A DNA stretch of 64,000 bases from an uncultured Clostridia bacterium (GCA_934632155.1 CAKTXZ010000003.1:120740-184739); one strand, 5' to 3'; shown: positions 32,387 through 40,839, counted from the stretch's first letter. The notes: generated by a model from the sequence alone, not told the origin. Numbers and translations are program-made.

Positions 32387-33733
32387 ATGAAACGGAATCT
32401 GTCCCGACTGATCAGCACGGTACTCGCTTTGGTCATGCTATTTACCGTAGCCGGCGCTTCCGCTGAAGCCAGCGCCATTCTCGGCGGCAAAATTCAATAC
32501 GACACCAGCAAAGCCATAAACAATGGCGAAGACATTGAAATTGAATTCTGGTACTGGACAGGCGCCTCGGAGCTGTTCAAGTCTGTGGTAAATCAATATA
32601 CCGCGATTCATCCCAACGTCAAAATCACGCTGGTCGAGAATCCTTATGATGATTATTGGACCAAGCTGCCCCTGGCGTTGCAGGGAAGCAACGGCCCCGC
32701 AATCTTCAACGTTCACAACAGCTACCACGAAAACCTGATTAACTACCTGGCTCCCTACGATATCCCCGTGGAAGATCTGGAAGAAGACTTCGTAGGCGTT
32801 TCCGCGCATGTTATCGATGGGAAGGTTTATTATACCGACTATGGCATGATGACCGCTACCATGTATTACAACAAGGCCATGTGGAGCGCTGCCGGTTTGA
32901 CCGAGGCGGATATCCCTGCCACCTGGGATCAGTTCCGTGAAGTGGCGAAAAAGCTTACCATCCGGGATGAAAAGGGCGACTTGATTCAGGCCGGCTTCAG
33001 CTTCAACGGCGGAGCTCAGGGTGATGTGCTTGGTATGCAGTATCAGTATGGTCAGAATCTGTTCACCGAGGACGGCAGGGTCACCTTCAATAACGACGCA
33101 ATCAAAACTGTTGTGCAACGGATGAAAGATATCTACGAAGTAGACGGAAGCGGAGACTACAACTTCGGCAACAATTCCGGCGACAACTTTGGCCAGGGCA
33201 TGATTGCCATGTATCTGGGCTGGGGCTTCATGCATGGGCTGTTCCAGGCGCTGTGGCCTGAAACCGAGTTTGGCAGCTTTGAAATTCCCACCCCCACCGA
33301 GGACGTCCCTTACGCCTATCACCGGTATAATGGCGAATCTACCTTTGGCATCAATAAAAATGCGCCGGCCGACCAGCAGGCCGTCGCACAGGATATCGTT
33401 CGCTTCTTCCTGGCTAACGATCAACTGCAAAAGGAATTTGTCTTGGCCAATTCTATATTCCCTGCAAAGAAGAGCCTGGCGAATGACAGCGACATTCTCA
33501 GCGTCTCCAGCATTGCCGTTCTGGCGAATCACATTGACCGGTACATCTGGCCCGGTCCCATGCCCAGCGCAGTAGAAAATAATATGAAAATTGCGCTTGA
33601 GAATATTTTCTACAACGGCGAAGACGTCGAAGCAGCTTTGCAGAATGCGGAAGATGCCTGCAACGAAGAACTGGCTTCCAGCGAATTCGTCCCTGTAGAG
33701 TCCTCCTATGCGCATGCTGACGAAGCAAAGTAA
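32387..33733 (+). CDS. Sugar ABC transporter substrate-binding protein
   Basis: A 448-residue family 1 extracellular binding protein. A signal peptide (KRNLSRLISTVLALVMLF then TVAGASA) is followed by DIEIEFWYWTGASELFKSVV and an AMYLGWGFMHGLF segment typical of the family. There is no lipobox cysteine. It captures an oligosaccharide and delivers it to the two permeases downstream. The GH13 neighbour suggests an alpha-glucan-type sugar. No ATPase gene is present in the cluster; a shared MsmK-like ATPase elsewhere is expected. Confidence 0.9.
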   Translation: MKRNLSRLISTVLALVMLFTVAGASAEASAILGGKIQYDTSKAINNGEDIEIEFWYWTGASELFKSVVNQYTAIHPNVKITLVENPYDDYWTKLPLALQGSNGPAIFNVHNSYHENLINYLAPYDIPVEDLEEDFVGVSAHVIDGKVYYTDYGMMTATMYYNKAMWSAAGLTEADIPATWDQFREVAKKLTIRDEKGDLIQAGFSFNGGAQGDVLGMQYQYGQNLFTEDGRVTFNNDAIKTVVQRMKDIYEVDGSGDYNFGNNSGDNFGQGMIAMYLGWGFMHGLFQALWPETEFGSFEIPTPTEDVPYAYHRYNGESTFGINKNAPADQQAVAQDIVRFFLANDQLQKEFVLANSIFPAKKSLANDSDILSVSSIAVLANHIDRYIWPGPMPSAVENNMKIALENIFYNGEDVEAALQNAEDACNEELASSEFVPVESSYAHADEAK

Positions 33734-33750
33734 CGGATAGCAAGATATCC

Positions 33751-33790
33751 AAAGGGGATGCGGGAGAAAAAACTTCTGCATCCCCTTTTC
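33751..33790 (+). terminator. Intercistronic hairpin between binding protein and permease genes
   Basis: AAAGGGGATGC (33751-33761) and GCATCCCCTTT (33778-33788) are perfect reverse complements, followed by a short T run. Such hairpins let the binding protein be made in excess over the membrane components by partial termination or RNA protection. Confidence 0.7.
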
Positions 33791-33863
33791 CCCCAAAAGA
33801 ATCAAGGTTCACCGACCGATGGTTCTACCCGTTGTCGGCGGACAAAACCGGGAGGATTGGCCG

Positions 33864-34766
33864 ATGATCTCTACCAAACGGGCGCACCCCCTGCAGAGCC
33901 GAAGCGAAGTGGTGCTGCGCAATCTGGTGGTTTCTGCCCTGATACTCTTTTTTACAGTGTTTTATCTGATCCCGATCGTCAGCGCGTTTGTAGGGAGCTT
34001 TCACCTGTGGAACCCCTTAAAAGGACAATACAAGTACACCGGGCTAAAAAACTGGGAAAATGTCTTTCATAGCCGGCTGTTCTGGCAGTCTATGAAAAAT
34101 ACGGCTTTTTTTGCCGCGATTGCCGTCGCGGCCCGCGTCGTTCTTGGACTTGCTCTCGCATCCGCCCTGTATTCTAAGCTGGTGAAATGGAAATCCTTAT
34201 ACAGGACGCTTTACTATTTGCCCACAATAACGCCCATGGTCGCTGTGGCGTTTGTGTGGAAATTCATGTATGACCCTCAGTTCGGCTTGCTGAATCAGCT
34301 GCTTGGAACCCGAATCAACTGGCTTTTCGACGCTAAATACGCCCTGGGGGCCATTCTGCTCCTGACGATCTGGAAGGATTATGGATATGCCGTGGTCATT
34401 TTGCTGGGCGGCTTGTATTCGCTGCCGGCAGACTGCTATGAAGCAGCTGAAATTGATGGCGCTACAGCGATGCAGACATTTTATTTTCTGACGTTGCCGT
34501 TGTTAAAGCCGACGATCCTTTTTATTGTTATCACATCCCTGATATCTTATTTCCAAACCTATATTCCGGTCATGGTTCTGACGCAGGGAGGTCCTGGCAC
34601 CAAAACCTATCTGGCTTCTTATATTATTTATAATCAGGCATTTGTCAAATATAACTTTGGGTATGCCTCTGCTATTTCGTTTGTTCTCTTCCTGATTATC
34701 GCCCTGCTGACCTTTGCTTCCTTCCGCCTTGGCGGACAGCAAAATATAGGGGGAGCAGAAAAATGA
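33864..34766 (+). CDS. Sugar ABC transporter permease (first)
   Basis: A 300-residue membrane protein of the MalF/UgpA type with about six helices. The ATPase-contact EAA loop is EAAEIDGATAMQTFYFLTLP. The start at 33864 is chosen because GGGAGG lies eight bases upstream; an in-frame ATG at 33819 lacks one. Its stop overlaps the second permease start (ATGA). Confidence 0.9.
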   Translation: MISTKRAHPLQSRSEVVLRNLVVSALILFFTVFYLIPIVSAFVGSFHLWNPLKGQYKYTGLKNWENVFHSRLFWQSMKNTAFFAAIAVAARVVLGLALASALYSKLVKWKSLYRTLYYLPTITPMVAVAFVWKFMYDPQFGLLNQLLGTRINWLFDAKYALGAILLLTIWKDYGYAVVILLGGLYSLPADCYEAAEIDGATAMQTFYFLTLPLLKPTILFIVITSLISYFQTYIPVMVLTQGGPGTKTYLASYIIYNQAFVKYNFGYASAISFVLFLIIALLTFASFRLGGQQNIGGAEK

Positions 34767-35587
34767 AAAGAAATCGCCTCTCATCAGTTTGTCTGAATGT
34801 GATCCTTTTGATTTTCAGCATCGCAACAATTCTGCCCTTTCTATGGATGTTTGCTTCCTCCTTTAAAAGCAATTCGGAAATCAGCGCGCTGAAGCAGCAT
34901 TTCTTTCCTCAAGCGCCCTCCTTGGTCAACTATCAGAACGCAATTGAGAAAATGAACTTCCTGCGGTATTTTGGAAACAGCCTGTTCTATGCTATACTGC
35001 TTACGGTCATAACAATCTATACCAGCGCAATATCGGGTTTTGTCTTTTGCAAATACCGGTTTCGCGGCAGGGATGCTTTATTCAGCGCGATCCTGGCAAC
35101 CATGATGATACCTGGCGTGGTAACGATCATTCCACGGTACTCGATTATGCAGCAATGGGGATGGATCGATACATACCGCGCCCTGGTTGTTCCCAGTTTG
35201 TTTACTTCTTTCGGGATTTTCCTGATGCGGCAGAGCTGTGTCGGCGTACCGGATGAATTATTGGAGGCTGCACGGATCGATGGAGCCAATGAATTCTATA
35301 TCTTCCATCGAATCGTGATTCCCATGCTGCACAACGCGATCTCCAGCATTGCTATTTTCCAGTTTCTTTGGGCTTGGGAAGATTATCTGTGGCCCTATCT
35401 GATGATCCGGACAGAGCAGAAGAATATGCTCAGCGTAGCGCTGAACATGTTCAGCGGCCGTTATTCTACGGATTACGCAGGCCTGTTCGCGGCAACCTCA
35501 ATCGCCATTATTCCGGTCATTATCTGTTACCTGATCTTCCAAAAGCGTTTTATCGCCGGAATTGCCGCATCAGCTGTCAAGGGATAA
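34763..35587 (+). CDS. Sugar ABC transporter permease (second)
   Basis: A 274-residue MalG/UgpE-type permease with six helices and the EAA loop EAARIDGANEFYIFHRIVIP. It pairs with the preceding permease to form the membrane channel. The GH13 enzyme gene follows by 16 bases. Confidence 0.92.
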   Translation: MKRNRLSSVCLNVILLIFSIATILPFLWMFASSFKSNSEISALKQHFFPQAPSLVNYQNAIEKMNFLRYFGNSLFYAILLTVITIYTSAISGFVFCKYRFRGRDALFSAILATMMIPGVVTIIPRYSIMQQWGWIDTYRALVVPSLFTSFGIFLMRQSCVGVPDELLEAARIDGANEFYIFHRIVIPMLHNAISSIAIFQFLWAWEDYLWPYLMIRTEQKNMLSVALNMFSGRYSTDYAGLFAATSIAIIPVIICYLIFQKRFIAGIAASAVKG

Positions 35588-35603
35588 AAAAGGGAGGAGA
35601 AAA

Positions 35604-36890
35604 ATGGCTATCAATACAACAGTAAAGCTTCGGAACCAGGTAATGTACTCGATTTTTGTCCGTCAATACAGCAAAGAAGGGACTTTTGCCGGTGTCAAAC
35701 GGGATTTGGATCGGATTCGCTCTCTCGGAGTGGATGTAATTTGGCTGATGCCGATTCATCCCATTGGTCTTAAAAACAGGAAAGGCGCGCTTGGCAGTCC
35801 TTACGCCATTCAGGACTATCGCAAAGTGAATCCGGAATTTGGAACGCCGGATGATTTTCGCTGCCTGATAGACGGCATTCATCAACGCGGGATGAAATGC
35901 ATCATTGACGTGGTATATAATCATACGTCCCCGGATTCCTGGCTGGCAAAGCATCATCCGGAATGGTTTTTTCATCAGGCGGACGGTTCTTTCGGGAATC
36001 GGATTGGCGAATGGTCAGATATTATTGACCTGGATTACAGCCAGAAGGATCTTTGGAAATATCAGATCGAAACGCTGAAATATTGGGCGACAATGGTGGA
36101 TGGTTTCCGTTGTGATGTAGCGCCGCTGGTACCGTTGGAATTCTGGCTGAGAGCGCGAAAAGAGGTGGAAACGGTACGACCCGGATGCCTGTGGCTCAGT
36201 GAAACGGTTGAGCCCGTTTTCACGATGGACAACCGCGAACGGGGGATGGTCAGCCTTTCAGATGGAGAGATCTTTCAGGCCTTTGATCTAAGCTATGAGT
36301 ACGACGTCTATCATGAATGGGTTCGCTGCCTGTGCGGTGAAATTCCGCTGCTTGCATACGCTCAAAGGCTCAATGATCAGGAGCATATCTACCCGGAAAA
36401 CTATGTAAAGCTTCGTTTTTTGGAGAATCATGATCGGCCTCGGGCGGCATTTCTGATTCCGAATGAAAAAATACGCAGGAACTGGACGGCCTTCCTTTAT
36501 TTCCGAAAGGGTATGGTTCTGTTGTATAACGGGCAAGAAACGGCGAATGATTTTCGTCCCAGTCTATTTGAACGTGATCCGGTGAATTGGAACACGGGAC
36601 GGGATATTTCTGAAGAGCTGCGAGCTTTGTATCATATGAAGCAGCATCCGCTGATCCGTGAAGGTCGGTTTGAGGCTTCGGATGCGGGGCATGGAATTCT
36701 GCGCGCGTCTTACCGAAAGCAGGGACGAAAGCTCTATGGCTTTTTCAGTACACAGGGAGAAAGCGGCGTTGTCCGCTGCGACCTCCCCGAGGGCGTATAC
36801 GCTAATCAGCTTGGAGGTTCTGCTGTTCGGGTAGAATCCGGCTTTGTTTCCTGCAAGGGAGAGCCCATTGTAATAGGCGCGGAGAATTGA
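35604..36890 (+). CDS. Glycoside hydrolase family 13 (alpha-amylase-type) enzyme
   Basis: A 428-residue cytoplasmic enzyme, short for the family but with all catalytic motifs: region I DVVYNHTS, region II GFRCDVAPLV with the nucleophile aspartate, region III WLSETVEP with the acid/base glutamate, and region IV FLENHDRPRA. No signal peptide. It likely splits or rearranges the oligosaccharide brought in by the adjacent importer. The start (MAINTTVKLRNQ) has GGGAGGAG upstream. Exact specificity (maltodextrin, sucrose, trehalose or other) cannot be told. Confidence 0.9.
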   Translation: MAINTTVKLRNQVMYSIFVRQYSKEGTFAGVKRDLDRIRSLGVDVIWLMPIHPIGLKNRKGALGSPYAIQDYRKVNPEFGTPDDFRCLIDGIHQRGMKCIIDVVYNHTSPDSWLAKHHPEWFFHQADGSFGNRIGEWSDIIDLDYSQKDLWKYQIETLKYWATMVDGFRCDVAPLVPLEFWLRARKEVETVRPGCLWLSETVEPVFTMDNRERGMVSLSDGEIFQAFDLSYEYDVYHEWVRCLCGEIPLLAYAQRLNDQEHIYPENYVKLRFLENHDRPRAAFLIPNEKIRRNWTAFLYFRKGMVLLYNGQETANDFRPSLFERDPVNWNTGRDISEELRALYHMKQHPLIREGRFEASDAGHGILRASYRKQGRKLYGFFSTQGESGVVRCDLPEGVYANQLGGSAVRVESGFVSCKGEPIVIGAEN

Positions 36891-36893
36891 TGA

Positions 36894-37166
36894 TGCAGTC
36901 ATCCTACCGGGCTTGTTGATGGGATTATGGAAGTTGTTGATTATAATGCCTATGACTTAAAGTTTATAAGCGATGCAGACATAAACTATAATCCTGCGCT
37001 CGGAACAGGACAGATACAGATTAAAGATATTCACTATGTGACATATCAATACCGCACAACGTGGGAAATGTGCCAACTGCTTGACCCAAAGTATTTGCAT
37101 AGTTCCCGTAGAACGATTGACGATTTTTACCGGGAGGCTACAAAAAATCAATGGATAAAGAATTAA
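36894..37166 (+). pseudogene. C-terminal fragment of a probable type II restriction endonuclease
   Basis: The frame is open from codon TGC at 36894, just after the GH13 stop, through LVDGIMEVVDYNAYDLKFIS, NPALGTGQIQIKDIHYVTYQ and RTTWEMCQLLDPKYLHSSRR to a natural-looking end. The start is missing. It abuts and overlaps a DNA methyltransferase fragment by 16 bases, the order of a restriction-modification pair, which is the main reason for the call. The endonuclease identity is an inference. Confidence 0.5.
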
Positions 37167-37399
37167 AGACAATTTGCGGCGATGCCATTGAGGAAATGAA
37201 AAAGTTGCCTGATAAGAGCGTTCGTTTAATCGTGACTGACCCGCCGTATAATTTGAATAAAGACTATGGAAACAATCAAGATAAGTTAGAATTTGACGAA
37301 TATCTTGATTTTTCGCGCCAATGGATGACAGAAGCCAAACGTGTTTTGACAGTATCTCTACATCTCTTGTCAGCCCGTATGCAAGAAGATGCTCCATAA
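37151..37399 (+). pseudogene. Truncated DNA methyltransferase (N6-adenine/N4-cytosine type)
   Basis: 82 residues against 250-350 for an intact enzyme. It begins MDKELKTICGDAIEEMKKLP and contains the catalytic motif IVTDPPYNLNKDYG. Similarity to the family ends near EAKRVLT (about 37350); the remaining residues are out of character and the SAM-binding half is missing. It is therefore broken and should be inactive. Confidence 0.85.
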
Positions 37400-37640
37400 C
37401 CACAGAAAGCGACGAATGATTGTTTCCCGTGCGTCTAAAGTATCTCATGAAGAATCTTTTTGGATTCAAGCCGAACCATATTCTACACTGATAAGGACGG
37501 ATCGGCAGCACAATCAGTTAGAGTACGCTAACTTACAGGGTTTGAAGGAGCTCGTCAGAAAAACGGCGAGCATACAACATACGATTTATTATACCACCTT
37601 GAATCCTAAAAGACGTTACCATCCATGCAGGCGGCGGTAG
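37389..37640 (+). other. Open frame of unknown origin inside the fragment cluster
   Basis: 83 codons, including HNQLEYANLQGLKELVRKTA and QHTIYYTTLNPKRRYHP. The residue pattern is protein-like but I recognise no family, and no ribosome site precedes it. It may be another gene fragment or chance. Confidence 0.25.
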
Positions 37641-37687
37641 GCTGCCGTCAACGGAATGACGGGTTCGGTCTCTTGCCGAACAATGAT

Positions 37688-37789
37688 TTACGCGACCTCG
37701 AGTCGCACGCAGGCGCCGTACCAGTAGGGCTGGCCGACCATTTTCTCGCAGAACGCGACGAAGTGTTCATTGGTAAAAGGGGTGTTGCC
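37688..37789 (-). pseudogene. Fragment of a phage- or ICE-type NlpC/P60-like peptidase
   Basis: On the minus strand the frame reads GNTPFTNEHFVAFCEKMVGQ then PYWYGACVRLEVA and a stop. The EFV-FC-KMVGQPYWYG pattern is the start of NlpC/P60-like peptidases common in clostridial phages and integrative elements. Only about 33 residues survive. The fragment ends exactly where a plus-strand gene fragment begins (37790), marking a recombination joint. Confidence 0.5.
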
Positions 37790-38310
37790 TCGGACAAGAA
37801 AATCAATTCCATTCCGATGCTTGAAAACAGTACAGACAAGCGCATGGATATTGCAATTTTTGATGCTGCGCTATCCTGCACTGCCGACCCGGATAATATA
37901 ACTCCATTACCATTGCGGAGCTGAAACGTCCTCAACGCGGCGATGCAGATAATGACCCGGTGTTCCAGGCGCTCAAATATGTGCGCGACATTAAAGCCGG
38001 GAAAACAAAAAAGAAAAATGGTCGTGACTTTGGAAACGTTAGTCGAGTAGCCTTTTACTGCTGCGTCATTGGTGATTTGACGCCGTCACTGAAAGAGTCT
38101 GCTGAGAGTAGGGGGTTGAGTCAAACTCAGGACAAAGAGGGGTACTTTGGCTATAATCCGACATATGGTGCATATGTTGAAGTAATTTCGTATGACAAGC
38201 TGCTCAAAGATGCCAAGCAACGCAATAAGGCATTGTTTGATAAACTCTTTGAGCCTGAGGCAAAGGATTTAGTTCATCCTGAATTACTGGGGCGGGAAAA
38301 TAAAAACTAA
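37790..38310 (+). pseudogene. Frameshifted C-terminal part of a nuclease-like or ATPase-associated protein
   Basis: The first frame reads SDKKINSIPMLENSTDKRMD, IAIFDAALSC and TADPDNI. At about 37903 a single missing base shifts the frame, and the protein resumes as ITIAELKRPQRGDADNDPVF, then QALKYVRDIKAGKTKKKNGR through to a normal end at 38310. The D-(x)n-E-L-K pattern (DIAIFD..AELKRP) resembles a PD-(D/E)xK nuclease core. The N-terminus is gone. The family is one I recall from large clostridial ATP-binding proteins, but I cannot name it firmly. Confidence 0.55.
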
Positions 38311-38457
38311 AGGGGCGATGGTACAGTTTGCCCCCTACTATTAGCGCGAACCCCGCTTCTGTTTTCCCATATTGTATCAGCCTCAGTGGGATTAGCCAGC
38401 ATCCGGCTCTCATGAGACGGTTTTTGTTTTTCCGGCAAAAGGGCTGCGCGGCGGTTG

Positions 38458-38545
38458 TCAAATACCTGCGTCAAACAGGCTGAGCTGCTCGTGTTTTTCC
38501 GGGAAGGCGCGCAGATATTTATCATATTCGGGGGCGCGCTTCAAG
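38458..38545 (-). pseudogene. Possible C-terminal remnant of an unidentified gene
   Basis: The minus-strand frame reads GLKRAPEYDKYLRAFPEKHE then QLSLFDAGI and a stop. The final QLSLFD is a common C-terminal motif of bacterial enzymes (many end in a beta-clamp-binding-like QLSLF). Upstream the frame loses protein character. It may be the right-hand edge of the inserted material, or the last trace of a resident gene. Confidence 0.35.
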
Positions 38546-38643
38546 CCGCGGAGCCGATGAATCGACCCGGCCGGTTTCCGGACGCCCCGTCGTCTTTTTG
38601 CGAAGGGCCCGCGCAGGCGAACGCGCCCCCTTTCATCTCGCTC

Positions 38644-38672
38644 TTGACGGCCTACCGATCGGTCATTATAAT
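38644..38672 (+). promoter_or_regulatory. Promoter and palindromic operator of the TetR-Nudix gene
   Basis: TTGACG (38644-38649), 17 bases, TATAAT (38667-38672). The spacer contains the perfect palindrome ACCGATCGGT (38654-38663), a sequence type typical of TetR-family operators. A repressor bound here would block RNA polymerase, so the gene probably regulates itself. Confidence 0.7.
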
Positions 38673-38708
38673 GAAGGGGAGATTCATGCGACAGGAGACG
38701 TCGGGGCG

Positions 38709-39878
38709 ATGGAAAAGGGCAATACGAAGCAGGAAATACTCAACGCGGCGCTGGATTTGTTTTCGACGCAGGGGTTTGAGGCCACCTCTATTTCACAGCT
38801 TGCGGATGCCGTCGGCATTCGAAAGGCGTCGCTCTACAGCCATTTTTCCAGCAAGCAGGAAATACTGGATTCGCTGCTGCGGCATGTGCTGGAGCATTAT
38901 GACAGGCATTCTGTTTTCGCGCGGGCGGAGGCCGACGCGCCCTCCGGCGGGGAAGGAACGGCTGACCCGACCGATACGGCGGTGCGGCTGGTTTTGGAGC
39001 ACGTTCGCTTTATTTTGCGGGATTCGGAAATCAGCCGGGGCAGAAAGCTGCTGACGATCGAGCAGTTCCGCAACGCACAGATGGCCGGGCTGCAGACCAA
39101 GTATAATTACGCCGATGTGATGCGGTATTTTACAAACCGGATACGCGACCTGATTCGCCGGGGAGCGCTGGCGGACGCCGATCCCGAGATGATGGCGGCG
39201 CAGCTGTGTCTGCCGATCTCCGCGTGGATTAATCTGTGCGACCGGGAGCCGGAGCGGGAGGAGGAAATCCTGACGCTGATCGAGCGGCATGTGCGCCAGT
39301 TTTTCGCGTGCTATCGGCCGCAGGGCCGGACGGAGACCGAAGCGTGCTCGGAATATAAGGTGCGGAATATTTACGGCGAAAATTACGGCGGCTGCGCGCT
39401 GCATTGCCGGGAGGCCAGCCGTGCGGTTATTGTCGCGGAGGGCAGGATTCTGCTTTCACACGAGGTAAACCTCGGGCGATGGATGCTTCCGGGCGGCGGC
39501 ATGGAGCCGGGCGAAGCGCCGGAGGCATGCTGCGTTCGCGAGGCGGCGGAGGAAACGGGGCTGCTTGTTCGGCCCGAGCGCTGCTTTCTGGTGCTCAACG
39601 AGTATTATCAGGATTGGCGGTATATCAGCCGTTACTTTGTATGTCGAGTCGTCGGGGCGACCGAGCGCAGGCCGACCGAGGCGGAAAAGACGGTCGGCGC
39701 GACGCCCGAATGGGTGGAAATCGAGCGGGCGGCGGATATTTTCGCCCGGTATCCGGATTACGCCGAAACCGACGAGGAGCGCAGGGGAATCTACCTGCGC
39801 GAATCCCTTGCGCTGGCGGATTACCTGCAATCCATCGCTTCGGCGCGCCGCGGCGGGCAGGACGGGAAAAAGCAGTAA
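38709..39878 (+). CDS. TetR-family repressor fused to a Nudix hydrolase domain
   Basis: 389 residues in one uninterrupted frame. Residues 1-200 are a TetR regulator: helix-turn-helix TSISQLADAVGIRKASLYSH with FSSKQEILDSLL, then a helical ligand domain ending near RHVRQFFACYRP. Residues about 215-375 are a Nudix domain with the complete box GGMEPGEAPEACCVREAAEE followed by TGL, that is G-x5-E-x7-REUxEExGU with all metal-binding glutamates. AGGAGA precedes the start. A nucleotide-type ligand sensed or cleaved by the same protein is plausible but inferred. Alternatively the Nudix part may be a sensor without catalysis. Confidence 0.85.
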   Translation: MEKGNTKQEILNAALDLFSTQGFEATSISQLADAVGIRKASLYSHFSSKQEILDSLLRHVLEHYDRHSVFARAEADAPSGGEGTADPTDTAVRLVLEHVRFILRDSEISRGRKLLTIEQFRNAQMAGLQTKYNYADVMRYFTNRIRDLIRRGALADADPEMMAAQLCLPISAWINLCDREPEREEEILTLIERHVRQFFACYRPQGRTETEACSEYKVRNIYGENYGGCALHCREASRAVIVAEGRILLSHEVNLGRWMLPGGGMEPGEAPEACCVREAAEETGLLVRPERCFLVLNEYYQDWRYISRYFVCRVVGATERRPTEAEKTVGATPEWVEIERAADIFARYPDYAETDEERRGIYLRESLALADYLQSIASARRGGQDGKKQ

Positions 39879-39910
39879 AGCGCCGGGCTGTGGCGCGCAC
39901 GTAAAGGAAT

Positions 39911-39960
39911 AGCGCATGGCGTATGGTGCGGCGAGACGCGCTGCGCCGTGCGCTTTTTTG
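39911..39960 (+). terminator. Terminator after the TetR-Nudix gene
   Basis: AGCGCATGGCG (39911-39921) pairs with CGCCGTGCGCT (39944-39954) with one G-T, followed by six T residues. Confidence 0.8.
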
Positions 39961-40000
39961 CATTTTGGGCTTTGCTTGTTGAAAAATGTGATAATATATG

Positions 40001-40029
40001 TTGTTTTGTTGGATTCTGGGTGCTATAAT
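40001..40029 (+). promoter_or_regulatory. Promoter of the DeoR-phosphodiesterase-transporter operon
   Basis: TATAAT at 40024-40029 with a weak TTGTTT 17 bases upstream (40001-40006), 34 bases before the regulator start. Confidence 0.55.
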
Positions 40030-40062
40030 ACACGGCATGCAGAACGAAGGAGGTTAAGCGGC

Positions 40063-40839
40063 ATGGTGGCGCGGGAGCGGCAGATGCAAATTTGCGATTT
40101 GCTTTCGATCAACAACGCCGTGCAGATTGCCGATCTGGCGGCGCTGTTCGGGGTGTCGTCGGAGACGATTCGGCGCGATCTGCTGGCGCTGGAGAAGGGC
40201 GGCCTGCTTCACCGGACGCACGGCGGGGCGATATCGCTTTCGCGCATGGCGCACGGCAAGGATTATGCGCAGCGCCTGAACGAGCGCCTACCGCAGAAGC
40301 GGGCGCTGGCAGCCTGCGCCGCGGAGCAGATTCAGGAGGGCGACACCGTCGCCGTTGATTCAGGCACGACGGCGGCGGAGCTGGCGCGCTGCCTGCCGGG
40401 GCGCTTTGAACGCCTGACGGTTGTAACCCATTCCTTCGATGTGGCGCAGGCGCTCAAGGGCGCGCGGGGGATTGAGCTGATTCTGCTGGGCGGCTATTTT
40501 CTGCCGGAGGAAAACGCCTGCTGGGGCGATTTCGCGCTGGAGACGGCCGGCCGGCTGCACGCCGACAAGGCGTTTCTGTGTCCCTCCTGCGTTTCGCTTT
40601 CCGCCGGGGCGACGGATTATGCGTATCAGCTCTTGCCGGTTCAAAGGGCGTATCTGCGCATGGCCGACCGCGCGTACTATCTGGCGGACAGCAGCAAATT
40701 TGAAAAGGCGGCCAGACTGCAGATCGCGCCGCTTTCGCCCGACGACGTGCTCATTACCGACGGCGCGCTGCCGCCGGAAATATGCGAATTATACCGCAAA
40801 AGCAATATTCGGATTGTGAGGGGAAAGGACGATGCATAA
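40063..40839 (+). CDS. DeoR-family transcriptional regulator
   Basis: A 258-residue regulator of normal size. The helix-turn-helix is VQIADLAALFGVSSETIRRD with LLALEKGGLLHRTHGGA, the DeoR signature. The C-terminal sugar-phosphate-binding domain has DTVAVDSGTTAAELARCL and LILLGGYFLP. Such regulators respond to phosphorylated sugars. The start at 40063 has AGGAGG upstream. The phosphodiesterase gene overlaps its 3' end by eight bases, so it heads and probably controls this operon. Confidence 0.92.
   Translation: MVARERQMQICDLLSINNAVQIADLAALFGVSSETIRRDLLALEKGGLLHRTHGGAISLSRMAHGKDYAQRLNERLPQKRALAACAAEQIQEGDTVAVDSGTTAAELARCLPGRFERLTVVTHSFDVAQALKGARGIELILLGGYFLPEENACWGDFALETAGRLHADKAFLCPSCVSLSAGATDYAYQLLPVQRAYLRMADRAYYLADSSKFEKAARLQIAPLSPDDVLITDGALPPEICELYRKSNIRIVRGKDDA

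Noticed and set aside
36957..37511. A 184-codon minus-strand frame opposite the restriction-modification fragments
   Set aside because: It overlaps the DPPY-containing methyltransferase fragment in antisense and shows no domain.
38310..38640. Second att site (copy of the tRNA-Lys 3' end) at the right edge of the island
   Set aside because: I looked for GGTTCGAGTCCCTGATGG and shorter parts between 36.9 and 38.7 kb and found none, so integration at the tRNA remains an inference.
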